Of a DNA stretch of 64,000 bases, positions 20,484-28,414 are shown one piece after another; within the stretch, counting starts at the first letter, position 1, and the number at the start of each line of letters is the position of its first letter. The notes under the pieces were generated by a model. That model ran no database searches and was not told where the DNA came from. It worked only from the letters and a program-made list of their open reading frames with translations. The stretch covers positions 248,001 through 312,000 of the forward strand of contig NZ_CAJZAG010000009.1 of assembly GCF_914271485.1 (NCBI RefSeq), given 5' to 3'. The stretch comes from Cupriavidus pampae (GTDB lineage: Bacteria > Pseudomonadota > Gammaproteobacteria > Burkholderiales > Burkholderiaceae). The position numbers were made by a program, and so were the translations under genes.

Positions 20484-20623
20484 GTTCACCCTCGGGCAGA
20501 ATCCTGATCGCTCTGCCGAGTCGATTCAGGAGGATTGGATGGGCACCGGTCAGAAACCGGCTTTCGTCGTGACCCGAAGGTCAGATCACGACGAAAACTG
20601 GCTGCAAGCTGCAGACAACCTTT

Positions 20624-20657
20624 GCTACTTGTTTGGCTACTTGTTTGGGTACTTGTG
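20624..20657. repeat. 12-bp tandem repeat between tsf and pyrH
   Basis: GCTACTTGTTTG occurs at 20624-20635 and 20636-20647 and is followed by the related GGTACTTGTG, about 2.8 copies. It lies in the 260-bp tsf-pyrH gap, in what would be the 5' leader of pyrH. No coding role is apparent. Confidence 0.8.
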
Positions 20658-20659
20658 CA

Positions 20660-20692
20660 GAGGGGCACCTCGCGGCGCCCCTCGGCATTATA
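20660..20692 (-). promoter_or_regulatory. Possible pyrH promoter (-10 box) with adjacent hairpin
   Basis: On the minus strand a perfect TATAAT (20687-20692) lies about 200 bp upstream of pyrH. Just downstream, GAGGGGC (20660-20666) and GCCCCTC (20677-20683) form a 7-bp stem with a 10-base loop. No good -35 hexamer is visible. The stem could instead be the end of the tsf transcript, although no U-tract follows it. Confidence 0.4.
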
Positions 20693-20743
20693 CGGTGGCA
20701 GCGCTGGCATTCCGCCAGGAACACCCGCTTGCCACCCGGACGA

Positions 20744-21622
20744 TCAGCCCTTCTGGGCGGCGGCCACCTGGGCAGCCACTTCAGCAGCGAAGTCGTCCTG
20801 CTTCTTCTCGATGCCCTCGCCCACCACGAACAGCGTGAAGCTCTTCACGGTCGTGTTGACAGCCTTGAGCATCTGCTCGACGGTCTGCTTGTCGTTCTTC
20901 ACGAACGGCTGGTTCAGCAGCGAGACTTCCTTCAGGTACTTCTGCACCGAACCCTCGACCATCTTGGAGACGATCTCGGCCGGCTTGCCCGATTCGGCAG
21001 CCTTCTGCTCGGCGATGCTGCGCTCCTTGGCAATCAGCTCGGCCGGCACGTCGTTCGACGACAGCGACACGGGCTTCATGGCGGCCACGTGCATGGCCAC
21101 GTCCTTGGCAGCGGTTTCATCGCCGTCGAACTCGACCATCACGCCGATGCGGGTACCGTGCAGGTACGCGGCCAGCTTGCCGCCATTGGCGTAGCGCTTG
21201 AAGCGACGGATCGCCAGGTTCTCGCCGATCTTGCCGATCAGGGCGGTACGGGTAGCTTCCACCGACACGCCGTCGATCTCGAGCGCCGACAGCGCGGCCA
21301 CGTCGGCCGGGTTCTGCTTGGCGATCAGTTCAGCGATCTTGGCCGAGAAGGCCAGGAAGTCGTCGTTCTTCGACACGAAGTCGGTTTCGCAGTTCAGCTC
21401 GACCAGGGCGCCGGTCGTGCCATCGATGAACGTGGCAACCACGCCTTCGGCGGTCACGCGCGAAGCGGCCTTGCTGGCCTTGTTACCCAGCTTGACGCGC
21501 AGCAGTTCCTCGGCCTTTTCCAGGTCGCCATTGGCTTCCGTCAGGGCCTTCTTGCATTCCATCATCGGCGCGTCGGTCTTTGCGCGCAGTTCTGCAACCA
21601 TGCTTGCGGTAATTGCCGCCAT
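20744..21622 (-). CDS. tsf: Translation elongation factor Ts
   Basis: A 292-residue nucleotide-exchange factor for EF-Tu. The N-terminal module contains LRAKTDAPMMECKKALTEAN, and the core has VELNCETDFVSKNDDF, the signature that contacts EF-Tu, followed by the coiled-coil and C-terminal module. Length matches the family. It follows rpsB with a terminator-like hairpin between them. Confidence 0.98.
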   Translation of the reverse strand: MAAITASMVAELRAKTDAPMMECKKALTEANGDLEKAEELLRVKLGNKASKAASRVTAEGVVATFIDGTTGALVELNCETDFVSKNDDFLAFSAKIAELIAKQNPADVAALSALEIDGVSVEATRTALIGKIGENLAIRRFKRYANGGKLAAYLHGTRIGVMVEFDGDETAAKDVAMHVAAMKPVSLSSNDVPAELIAKERSIAEQKAAESGKPAEIVSKMVEGSVQKYLKEVSLLNQPFVKNDKQTVEQMLKAVNTTVKSFTLFVVGEGIEKKQDDFAAEVAAQVAAAQKG

Positions 21623-21687
21623 TTGTCACTCCTTGGATGTCACCGGCGGGAAAGGGTACACACCGCTGATGACAGCTCGATAATTTG

Positions 21688-21714
21688 AAAAAAGGGGGCG
21701 ACGGATGTGCCCCC
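21688..21714 (-). terminator. Terminator or attenuator between rpsB and tsf
   Basis: Read on the minus strand, GGGGGC, a nine-base loop and GCCCCC are followed by six T residues (21688-21693). This is a compact intrinsic terminator 65 bp upstream of tsf and 63 bp after the rpsB stop. A second stem (around 21719-21736) lies just before it. It would lower tsf expression relative to rpsB, or tsf may have its own promoter. Confidence 0.75.
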
Positions 21715-21777
21715 TATTCGGGGTTCGACCCCCGGATTCCCGGCATAGGCGCCACCAGGGCGCCCGTGCCCGGAATA

Positions 21778-22521
21778 TCAGCCTTCTTGCACTTCGACGA
21801 AGTCGTCGCCTTCGCGAGCGGCTTCCACCACTTCCTGAACGGCGTTCGCACGGCCTTCCAGGATCGCGTCGGCCACGCCGCGCACGTACAGTGCCACAGC
21901 CTTGCTCGAGTCGTCGTTACCCGGAATCACGTAATCGATGCCTTCCGGCGTGTGGTTGGTATCGACCACGCCGATCACGGGGATGCCCAGCTTGTTGGCT
22001 TCGGTCACGGCAATCTTGTGGTAACCGACGTCCACCACGAAGATGGCGTCAGGAATGCCAACCATGTCCTTGATGCCGCCGATCGACTTCTGCAGCTTGG
22101 TCATCTCGCGCTCGAACATCAGCGCTTCCTTCTTGCTCATGGTATCCAGCGCGCCGGCTTCCTTGGCGGCTTCCATGTCCTTCAGGCGCTTGATCGAGAT
22201 CTTGACCGTCTTGTGGTTGGTCATCATGCCGCCGAGCCAGCGGGCATCGACGTAAGGCATGCCGGCACGGCCAGCTTCCTCGGCGAGCACTTCACGCGAC
22301 TGGCGCTTGGTGCCCACGAACAGTACGGTGCCGCGATTTGCAGCCAGCTGACGCACGTACTTCAGTGCGTCCTGGAACATCGGCAGCGTCTTTTCGAGGT
22401 TGATGATGTGAATCTTGTTGCGATGGCCGAAGATATAGGGGGCCATCTTCGGGTTCCAGAAGCGCGTTTGGTGGCCAAAGTGGCAACCGGCTTCCAGCAT
22501 TTCGCGCATGGTCACGGACAT
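21778..22521 (-). CDS. rpsB: 30S ribosomal protein S2
   Basis: A 247-residue ribosomal protein. MREMLEAGCHFGHQTRFWNPKM opens in the conserved way (first 20 residues after the initiator), followed by INLEKTLPMFQDAL and IPVIGVVDTNHTPEGIDYV. The ATG at 22521 gives the normal length; the same frame stays open far upstream to 23811, antisense to map, and that extension is not coding. It heads the rpsB-tsf-pyrH-frr run. Confidence 0.98.
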   Translation of the reverse strand: MSVTMREMLEAGCHFGHQTRFWNPKMAPYIFGHRNKIHIINLEKTLPMFQDALKYVRQLAANRGTVLFVGTKRQSREVLAEEAGRAGMPYVDARWLGGMMTNHKTVKISIKRLKDMEAAKEAGALDTMSKKEALMFEREMTKLQKSIGGIKDMVGIPDAIFVVDVGYHKIAVTEANKLGIPVIGVVDTNHTPEGIDYVIPGNDDSSKAVALYVRGVADAILEGRANAVQEVVEAAREGDDFVEVQEG

Positions 22522-22551
22522 GAGAGGTGCTCCAATAGGGTTAGGTCTGAA

Positions 22552-22596
22552 GTCCGCCCCGACATTCCTGAAAAGGAACACCCCGGATGGGCGGAC
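22552..22596 (-). promoter_or_regulatory. Structured rpsB mRNA leader
   Basis: GTCCGCCC (22552-22559) and GGGCGGAC (22589-22596) form an 8-bp outer stem; TTCCT (22565-22569) and AGGAA (22574-22578) form a 5-bp inner stem with a four-base loop. The element lies 31 bases upstream of the rpsB start, inside the predicted leader of about 150 bases. Ribosomal protein S2 is known to repress its own mRNA through a leader in gamma-proteobacteria; that this one binds S2 is inference. Confidence 0.6.
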
Positions 22597-22680
22597 CAGC
22601 GATTTACCAAAAGTTTCGTTGTACAAGTTTCTTCGCACAACCATCTGACTGTGGCGAAGCCGCCAGCAAGTCAGCCCGCG

Positions 22681-22710
22681 ATTGTAGCAACAAATCGGCG
22701 TTTCCTTCAA
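22681..22710 (-). promoter_or_regulatory. Likely rpsB promoter
   Basis: On the minus strand TTGAAG (22705-22710), an 18-bp spacer and TACAAT (22681-22686) with a TG extended -10 form a good sigma-70 promoter. Transcription would begin near 22674, leaving a leader of about 150 bases that contains the hairpin at 22552-22596. Confidence 0.65.
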
Positions 22711-22821
22711 GCGAGCCAGCAAATCCCTGCCAAGCGCCCGGGTTGGTGAGATAATCCCACTTTGCGATTCGATTTCCGACAGGGTTTTTATGATCTTGTC
22801 GTCACATTTTTCCAGCGCAGC

Positions 22822-23640
22822 ATGAGCATCTACCTGAATACGGCCGAGGACGTCGCGCAAATGCGCGTGGCCTGCCGTCTGGCCTCCGAAGTTCTCGACT
22901 ACATCACGCCGCACGTCAAGGCGGGGGTTACCACCGGCGAACTCGATCGCCTGTGCCATGCGTATATGCGCGACGTGCAGGGTACCGTGCCCGCCCCGCT
23001 CAACTATGCGCCGCCGGGCTACCCGCCGTTTCCGGGTGCGATCTGCACGTCGGTCAACGACGTGATCTGCCACGGGATTCCTGGCGACCGCGTGCTGAAG
23101 GTCGGTGACGTGGCGAACCTCGACATCACCGTGATCACGAAGGAAGGCTATTACGGCGACACCAGCCGCATGTTCGTGGTGGGCGAAGGCTCGATTCTGG
23201 CCAAGCGACTGGCGCAGGTGACCTACGAATGCATGTGGAAGGGCATTCAGCAGGTGCGCAACGGCGCGCGCCTTGGCGATATCGGCCATGCCATCCAGAC
23301 GCACGCGGAAGCCGCCGGCTATACCGTGGTACGTGAGTACTGCGGCCACGGCATCGGCAAGAACTTCCATGAAGATCCGCAGATCCTGCACTACGGCCGC
23401 CCGGGTACCGGCGCCGAGATCAAGAGCGGCATGATCTTCACGGTGGAACCGATGATCAACGCGGGCAAGCGCGACATTCGCACCATGCCCGACCACTGGA
23501 CCGTGAAGACGCGCGATCGCAGCCTGTCCGCGCAATGGGAGCACACGGTGCTGGTCACCGATACCGGTTACGAGGTGCTGACGCTCTCGGCGGGGTCGCC
23601 GGTGCCACCCACCTTCATTACCGAATCTGTCGCGGCCTGA
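22822..23640 (+). CDS. map: Methionine aminopeptidase, type I
   Basis: A 272-residue dimetal peptidase that removes N-terminal methionine from nascent proteins. NLDITVITKEGYYGDTSRM supplies two metal-binding aspartates, EYCGHGIGKNFHEDP the histidine, and FTVEPMIN plus the C-terminal WEHTVLVT the glutamates. The ATG at 22822 starts MSIYLNTAEDVAQM; the ribosome site is weak. It diverges from rpsB, the standard arrangement. Confidence 0.97.
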   Translation: MSIYLNTAEDVAQMRVACRLASEVLDYITPHVKAGVTTGELDRLCHAYMRDVQGTVPAPLNYAPPGYPPFPGAICTSVNDVICHGIPGDRVLKVGDVANLDITVITKEGYYGDTSRMFVVGEGSILAKRLAQVTYECMWKGIQQVRNGARLGDIGHAIQTHAEAAGYTVVREYCGHGIGKNFHEDPQILHYGRPGTGAEIKSGMIFTVEPMINAGKRDIRTMPDHWTVKTRDRSLSAQWEHTVLVTDTGYEVLTLSAGSPVPPTFITESVAA

Positions 23641-23657
23641 GGCCGCAAACCTGACCG

Positions 23658-23680
23658 GGGCGCCGATGATGGCGCCCTTT
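23658..23680 (+). terminator. Hairpin terminator after map
   Basis: GGGCGCC (23658-23664), loop GATGAT and GGCGCCC (23671-23677) are followed by TTT, 17 bp after the map stop. The U-tract is short, so it may be leaky. The upstream ATG codons of the glnD frame lie inside this hairpin, which argues for the later glnD start. Confidence 0.6.
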
Positions 23681-23716
23681 GTGCTTTCAGCCGTGAAGAA
23701 TTCACTCGCCCACGCC

Positions 23717-26290
23717 ATGGACACCACGCCGGAACTGCTGCTGTGCCAACGCATCCGCGACCGGTTGCGCGCCGACAAGCAGGCCCTGTTCGCCGAATTC
23801 GAGGCGAGCAATCAGGTGCATCCGCTCGTCACGAAGCTGCGCCGCGCGGTGGACGCCGCACTGATCGAGGCATGGGTCGGACTCGAGCTGCCGCGCGACG
23901 CCGCGCTGGTGGCCGTCGGCGGCTACGGGCGTGGCGAGCTGTTCCCGCATTCGGACGTCGACGTGCTGCTGCTGTTGCGCGCCGAACCCGATGCCGATAC
24001 CGCATCGCGGCTCGAGCGCTTTATCGGCCTGTGCTGGGATCTCGGGCTCGAGATCGGTTCGTCGGTGCGTACCGTCGATGACTGCATCCGCGAGTCGGCC
24101 GCGGACATTACGATCCGCACGTCGCTGCTCGAGGCGCGCCTGCTGACCGGCAGCCGCAAGCTGTTCGACGAACTGCGCACGCGTTATGACGCGGACATGG
24201 ACGCCGGCGACTTCTTCCAGGCCAAGCTGCTGGAAATGCGTCAGCGCCATGCCAAGTATCAGGACACGCCCTACGCGCTGGAGCCGAACTGCAAGGAAAG
24301 CCCCGGTGGTCTGCGCGACTTGCAGGTCATCCTGTGGATGACCGAGGCGGCCGGGCTCGGCGACAGCTGGAAGCAGCTGTTCGAGCGCGGTCTGCTGACC
24401 GAGCGCGAGGCGCAGGAACTGACGCGCAACGAACGGCTGCTGCGCACGATTCGCGCCCGCCTGCATCTGCTGGCGGGACGCCGGCAGGACGTGCTGGTGT
24501 TCGATCTGCAAACCGCATTGGCGGAGGCGTTCGGTTATCGGCAGAACAATCACAAGCGCGCCAGCGAGCAACTGATGCGCCGCTACTACTGGGCGGCAAA
24601 GGCGGTCACCCAGCTCAACAGCGTGCTGCTGCTCAATATCGAGGCGATGCTGTTCCCGAGCGAGTCCAAGGTGACGCGCGTGCTGAACGATCGCTTCGTC
24701 GAGCGCCAGGGCATGCTCGAGATCACCAGCGACGACCTCTATGAGCGCGAGCCGCATGCGATTCTCGAGACCTTCCTGCTGTATGAGCGCACGCCCGGCA
24801 TCAAGGGACTGACGCCGCGTACGCTGCGTGGGCTCTACAACGCGCGCACCGTGATGGATGCGAGCTGGCGTAATGACCCCGAGAACCGGCGCCTGTTCCT
24901 GGCGATCATGCAGGAGCCGCAGGGTATTACGCATGCGATGCGCCTGATGAACCAGACCAGCGTGCTGGGGCGGTATCTGATCAACTTCCGTCGCATCGTC
25001 GGGCAGATGCAGCACGACCTGTTCCACGTCTATACCGTGGACCAGCACATCCTGATGGTGCTGCGCAATCTGCGGCGTTTCGCGATCGTCGAGCATACGC
25101 ACGAGTTTCCGTTCTGCAGCCAGTTGATTGCGAGCTTCGACCGTCCATGGGTGCTGTGGACGGCCGCGCTGTTTCACGACATTGCCAAGGGACGCGGCGG
25201 CGACCATTCGAAGCTGGGGGTCGTCGATGCGCGGCGTTTCTGCAAGCAGCATGGCATCTCGCGCGAGGACACCGATCTGATCGCCTGGCTGGTCGAGCAT
25301 CACCTGACCATGAGCCATGTAGCGCAGAAGCAGGATCTGACCGATCCCGAGGTTGTACATGCGTTTGCCAAGGTGGTGGGCAACGAGCGCTACCTCACCG
25401 CGCTGTATCTGCTGACCGTGGCCGATATTCGCGGCACCAGTCCCAAGGTGTGGAATGCGTGGAAGGGCAAGCTGCTCGAGGACCTGTACCGCATCACGTT
25501 GCGCGTGCTGGGGGGCGCGCAGCTCGATCCGCATTCGCTGTGGGCGCAGCGGCGTGACGACACGATCGCGCAACTGCGGCTCAAGGCGTTCGATCCCGAG
25601 CTTGGCAAGCCGCTGTGGGACAAGCTCGATGTGTCGTTCTTCCTGCGGCACGATGCGCGCGATATCGCCTGGCTGACGCGCCATCTGTTCAACAGGGTGG
25701 ATAGCGAGACCGCCGTTGTGAAGGCGCGGATTTCGCCCGCTGGCGAAGGGTTGCAGATTGCGGTGTACGTGAAGGATCAGCCCGATCTGTTTGCGCGCAT
25801 CTGCGGCTACTTCGAACGCAAGGCGTTCTCGATTCAGGACGCCAAGATTCATACCACGCGTCATGGCTATGCACTGGATACGTTTCAGGTGACCGACCCC
25901 GGCCTCGCTGGCGACTATCGCGACATTCTCGCGTTGGTCGAGCACGAGCTGGCCGAGCGGCTGCGTCTGGAATGCCCGTTGCCCGAGCCGACGCAAGGCC
26001 GCCTGTCGCGCCAGTCGCGCAGCTTCCCTATCAAGCCGCGCGTGGACCTTCGTCCCGACGAGCGCGGCCAGTATTACCTCCTTTCGCTGTCGGCCAACGA
26101 CCGTACGGGTCTGCTGTATTCGATTGCGCGCGTGCTTGCGCGCCATCGCGTATCGGTGTTCTCGGCGCGGATCAATACGCTCGGCGAGCGCGTCGAGGAT
26201 GTGTTCCTCGTCGATGGCGGGCGCCTGTCTTCGGACAACCGATTACAGCTTCAGCTCGAGCAGGATCTGCTCGATGCGCTGGCGGTCTGA
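23717..26290 (+). CDS. glnD: PII uridylyltransferase/uridylyl-removing enzyme
   Basis: An 857-residue bifunctional sensor of glutamine that uridylylates PII (GlnB/GlnK) when nitrogen is short and deuridylylates it when plentiful. The nucleotidyltransferase site GGYGRGELFPHSDVD is at about residues 68-82, an HD hydrolase domain (HDIAKGRGGDHS) near 490, and two ACT domains close the protein. I chose ATG 23717; in-frame ATGs at 23666/23669 lie in the map terminator. rluB follows after 27 bp. Confidence 0.96.
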   Translation: MDTTPELLLCQRIRDRLRADKQALFAEFEASNQVHPLVTKLRRAVDAALIEAWVGLELPRDAALVAVGGYGRGELFPHSDVDVLLLLRAEPDADTASRLERFIGLCWDLGLEIGSSVRTVDDCIRESAADITIRTSLLEARLLTGSRKLFDELRTRYDADMDAGDFFQAKLLEMRQRHAKYQDTPYALEPNCKESPGGLRDLQVILWMTEAAGLGDSWKQLFERGLLTEREAQELTRNERLLRTIRARLHLLAGRRQDVLVFDLQTALAEAFGYRQNNHKRASEQLMRRYYWAAKAVTQLNSVLLLNIEAMLFPSESKVTRVLNDRFVERQGMLEITSDDLYEREPHAILETFLLYERTPGIKGLTPRTLRGLYNARTVMDASWRNDPENRRLFLAIMQEPQGITHAMRLMNQTSVLGRYLINFRRIVGQMQHDLFHVYTVDQHILMVLRNLRRFAIVEHTHEFPFCSQLIASFDRPWVLWTAALFHDIAKGRGGDHSKLGVVDARRFCKQHGISREDTDLIAWLVEHHLTMSHVAQKQDLTDPEVVHAFAKVVGNERYLTALYLLTVADIRGTSPKVWNAWKGKLLEDLYRITLRVLGGAQLDPHSLWAQRRDDTIAQLRLKAFDPELGKPLWDKLDVSFFLRHDARDIAWLTRHLFNRVDSETAVVKARISPAGEGLQIAVYVKDQPDLFARICGYFERKAFSIQDAKIHTTRHGYALDTFQVTDPGLAGDYRDILALVEHELAERLRLECPLPEPTQGRLSRQSRSFPIKPRVDLRPDERGQYYLLSLSANDRTGLLYSIARVLARHRVSVFSARINTLGERVEDVFLVDGGRLSSDNRLQLQLEQDLLDALAV

Positions 26291-26317
26291 ACGACCGCCG
26301 CATTCGTACCCTACAAG

Positions 26318-28414
26318 ATGACCGATAGCAAATCGCCCGGGCGCAAGACGCTGGGCATCAAGACTTCCACTACCGATACGGCCCCGCGCAAGGCCACGCG
26401 CCCGGTGCGCGTGTCTGACCTGAACCGCAAGCGCGTGCAGGAGGTACAGGAAGGGATTAAGCAGGCGAGGGAACGGTCCGGTGGCAAGTCCGGCCGCCAG
26501 CAGACGGCACCCGCTGACCGTGGCGAGCGCGCACCGCGCCGATTCGGCGACGGTGATTCGCGCCCTCCTCGCCGTGACGGTGACTCACGTCCGCCGCGCC
26601 GCGATGGGGATTCGCGTCCGCCGCGTCCCTACGGGGGCGACGATCGGCCGCCGCGTCGGTTCAACGACGGTGACTCGCGCCCGCCGCGCCGCGATGGCGA
26701 TGCGCGTCCGCCGCGCCCCTATGGTGGCGATGATCGGCCGCCGCGCCGGTTCAACGACGGTGACTCGCGCCCGCCGCGCCGTGATGGCGATTCGCGTCCG
26801 CCGCGCCCGTATGGTGGCGACGATCGGCCGCCGCGTCGGTTCAACGACGGTGACTCGCGCCCTCCTCGCCGCGATGGCGATGCGCGTCCGCCGCGCCCCT
26901 ATGGTGGCGATGATCGGCCGCCGCGTCGGTTCAATGACGGTGACTCGCGCCCGCCGCGCCGTGATGGCGATGCGCGCCCGCCGCGCCCATACGGTGGCGA
27001 CGATCGGCCGCCGCGCCGATTCAACGACGGTGACTCGCGCCCTCCTCGCCGTGACGGCGATGCGCGCCCGCCGCGCCCCTACGGTGGCGACGATCGGCCG
27101 CCGCGTCGGTTCAACGACGGTGACTCGCGCCCGCCACGCCGCGATGGCGATTCGCGTCCGCCGCGCCCGTATGGTGGCGACGATCGGCCGCCGCGTCGGT
27201 TCAACGACGGTGACTCGCGCCCGCCGCGCCGCGATGGCGATGCGCGTCCGCCGCGCCCGTATGGTGGCGACGATCGGCCGCCGCGCCGGTTCAACGACGG
27301 TGACTCGCGCCCGCCGCGCCGTGAGGGCGATGCGCGTCCGCCGCGTCCCTATGGTGGCGACGATCGTCCGCCGCGTCGGTTCAACGACGGTGACTCGCGC
27401 CCGCCGCGCCGTGATGGCGATGCGCGTCCGCCGCGTCCCTATGGTGGCGACGATCGTCCGCCGCGCCGATTCAACGACGGCGACTCGCGTCCGCCGCGCC
27501 GTGAGGGTGGCTACTCGCGAGACGACAACCGTGGCGAGCGTGCCGCGCCCACGCGCGAGCGCCGCTTCAGCGATAACGCCGATCGCGCTCGCCCGGCTGC
27601 CACCGCGCCGCGTGCCGATGACCACGCCGAACGTACCGAGGACGACGGTCTGGTGCGTCTGTCCAAGCGCATGTCCGAGCTCGGCCTGTGCTCGCGTCGC
27701 GAAGCCGACGAATGGATTCCGCGCGGCTGGGTGCTCGTCGATGGCAAGGCCGTGACCGAACTCGGTTCGCGCATCCGTCCCGAAGCCGAGATCGAGATCC
27801 TGCAGGAAGCGCGCTCCGAGCAAGGCGAGCGCGTGACCGTGCTGCTGAACAAACCCGTTGGCTACGTGTCGGGCCAGGCCGAAGACGGTTATGAACCGGC
27901 CGCCGTGCTGTTCGCGCCGGAGAACCAGTGGGAACAAGATCCCACGCGCAAGCGCTTTGCGCCGTGGCAGCGCAAGAACCTCGCGCCGGCTGGCCGCCTG
28001 GATATCGACTCCACCGGTCTGCTGGTGCTGACGCAGGATGGCCGCGTCGCCCGCGCGCTGATCGGCGAAGACTCGACGGTCGAGAAAGAGTACCTCGTGC
28101 GCGTGGTGTGGGAATCGCCGGAAGGCGAAGTCGAGCGCAACATCAGCGAGGTGTTCCCGCCCGAGCAACTCGAGCGGTTGCGCCACGGGCTGTCGCTCGA
28201 TGGCGTGGCACTCAAGCCCGCCAAGGTCAGCTGGCAGAACGAAGAGCAGTTGCGCTTTGTTTTGCGCGAAGGCCGCAAGCGCCAGATTCGCCGGATGTGC
28301 GAGCAGGTGGGGCTCAAGGTGGTTGGCCTCCGGCGCGTGCGCATGGGTCGCATCGTGCTGGGCGATCTGCCGCCGGGGCAGTGGCGATTCCTCGGAGCGT
28401 TCGAGAAATTTTAA
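26318..28414 (+). CDS. rluB: RluB/RsuA-family pseudouridine synthase with long Arg-Pro-Asp repeat domain
   Basis: A 698-residue protein in two parts. The last 255 residues are a complete rRNA pseudouridine synthase: an S4 RNA-binding domain (RLSKRMSELGLCSRREADEW, about 448-467) and a catalytic domain with AGRLDIDSTGLLVLTQDGR, catalytic aspartate near 562. RluB makes pseudouridine in 23S rRNA helix 89. The first 440 residues are disordered and mostly consist of a 30-residue unit (NDGDSRPPRRDGD, A/SRPPRPYGGDDRPPRRF) repeated nine times plus partial copies, giving an arginine-rich tail likely to bind RNA. RluB homologues often have basic tails but this one is unusually regular. It follows glnD closely and ends on four bases shared with the convergent regulator. 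Confidence 0.93.
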   Translation: MTDSKSPGRKTLGIKTSTTDTAPRKATRPVRVSDLNRKRVQEVQEGIKQARERSGGKSGRQQTAPADRGERAPRRFGDGDSRPPRRDGDSRPPRRDGDSRPPRPYGGDDRPPRRFNDGDSRPPRRDGDARPPRPYGGDDRPPRRFNDGDSRPPRRDGDSRPPRPYGGDDRPPRRFNDGDSRPPRRDGDARPPRPYGGDDRPPRRFNDGDSRPPRRDGDARPPRPYGGDDRPPRRFNDGDSRPPRRDGDARPPRPYGGDDRPPRRFNDGDSRPPRRDGDSRPPRPYGGDDRPPRRFNDGDSRPPRRDGDARPPRPYGGDDRPPRRFNDGDSRPPRREGDARPPRPYGGDDRPPRRFNDGDSRPPRRDGDARPPRPYGGDDRPPRRFNDGDSRPPRREGGYSRDDNRGERAAPTRERRFSDNADRARPAATAPRADDHAERTEDDGLVRLSKRMSELGLCSRREADEWIPRGWVLVDGKAVTELGSRIRPEAEIEILQEARSEQGERVTVLLNKPVGYVSGQAEDGYEPAAVLFAPENQWEQDPTRKRFAPWQRKNLAPAGRLDIDSTGLLVLTQDGRVARALIGEDSTVEKEYLVRVVWESPEGEVERNISEVFPPEQLERLRHGLSLDGVALKPAKVSWQNEEQLRFVLREGRKRQIRRMCEQVGLKVVGLRRVRMGRIVLGDLPPGQWRFLGAFEKF
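26547..27510 (+). repeat. 90-bp tandem repeat array inside rluB
   Basis: Nine exact-length 90-bp units begin at 26661, 26751, 26841, 26931, 27021, 27111, 27201, 27291 and 27381, with partial copies on both sides. Units differ mainly at scattered third-codon positions and in D/E, A/S swaps. Because 90 is divisible by three, copy-number change would keep the frame. The periodicity also opens long spurious frames on both strands. Confidence 0.95.

Noticed and set aside
21719..21736. tRNA T-arm-like sequence (GGGGTTCGACCCCC)
   Set aside because: The stem and loop do not give a proper T-arm length, and no acceptor, D or anticodon arm can be folded around it.
22522..23811. N-terminal extension of rpsB
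   Set aside because: The in-frame extension is antisense to map and overlaps the leader and promoter; ribosomal protein S2 length is met from 22521.
26547..27510. CRISPR-like array
   Set aside because: Repeats are contiguous with no unique spacers and are in-frame protein repeats.
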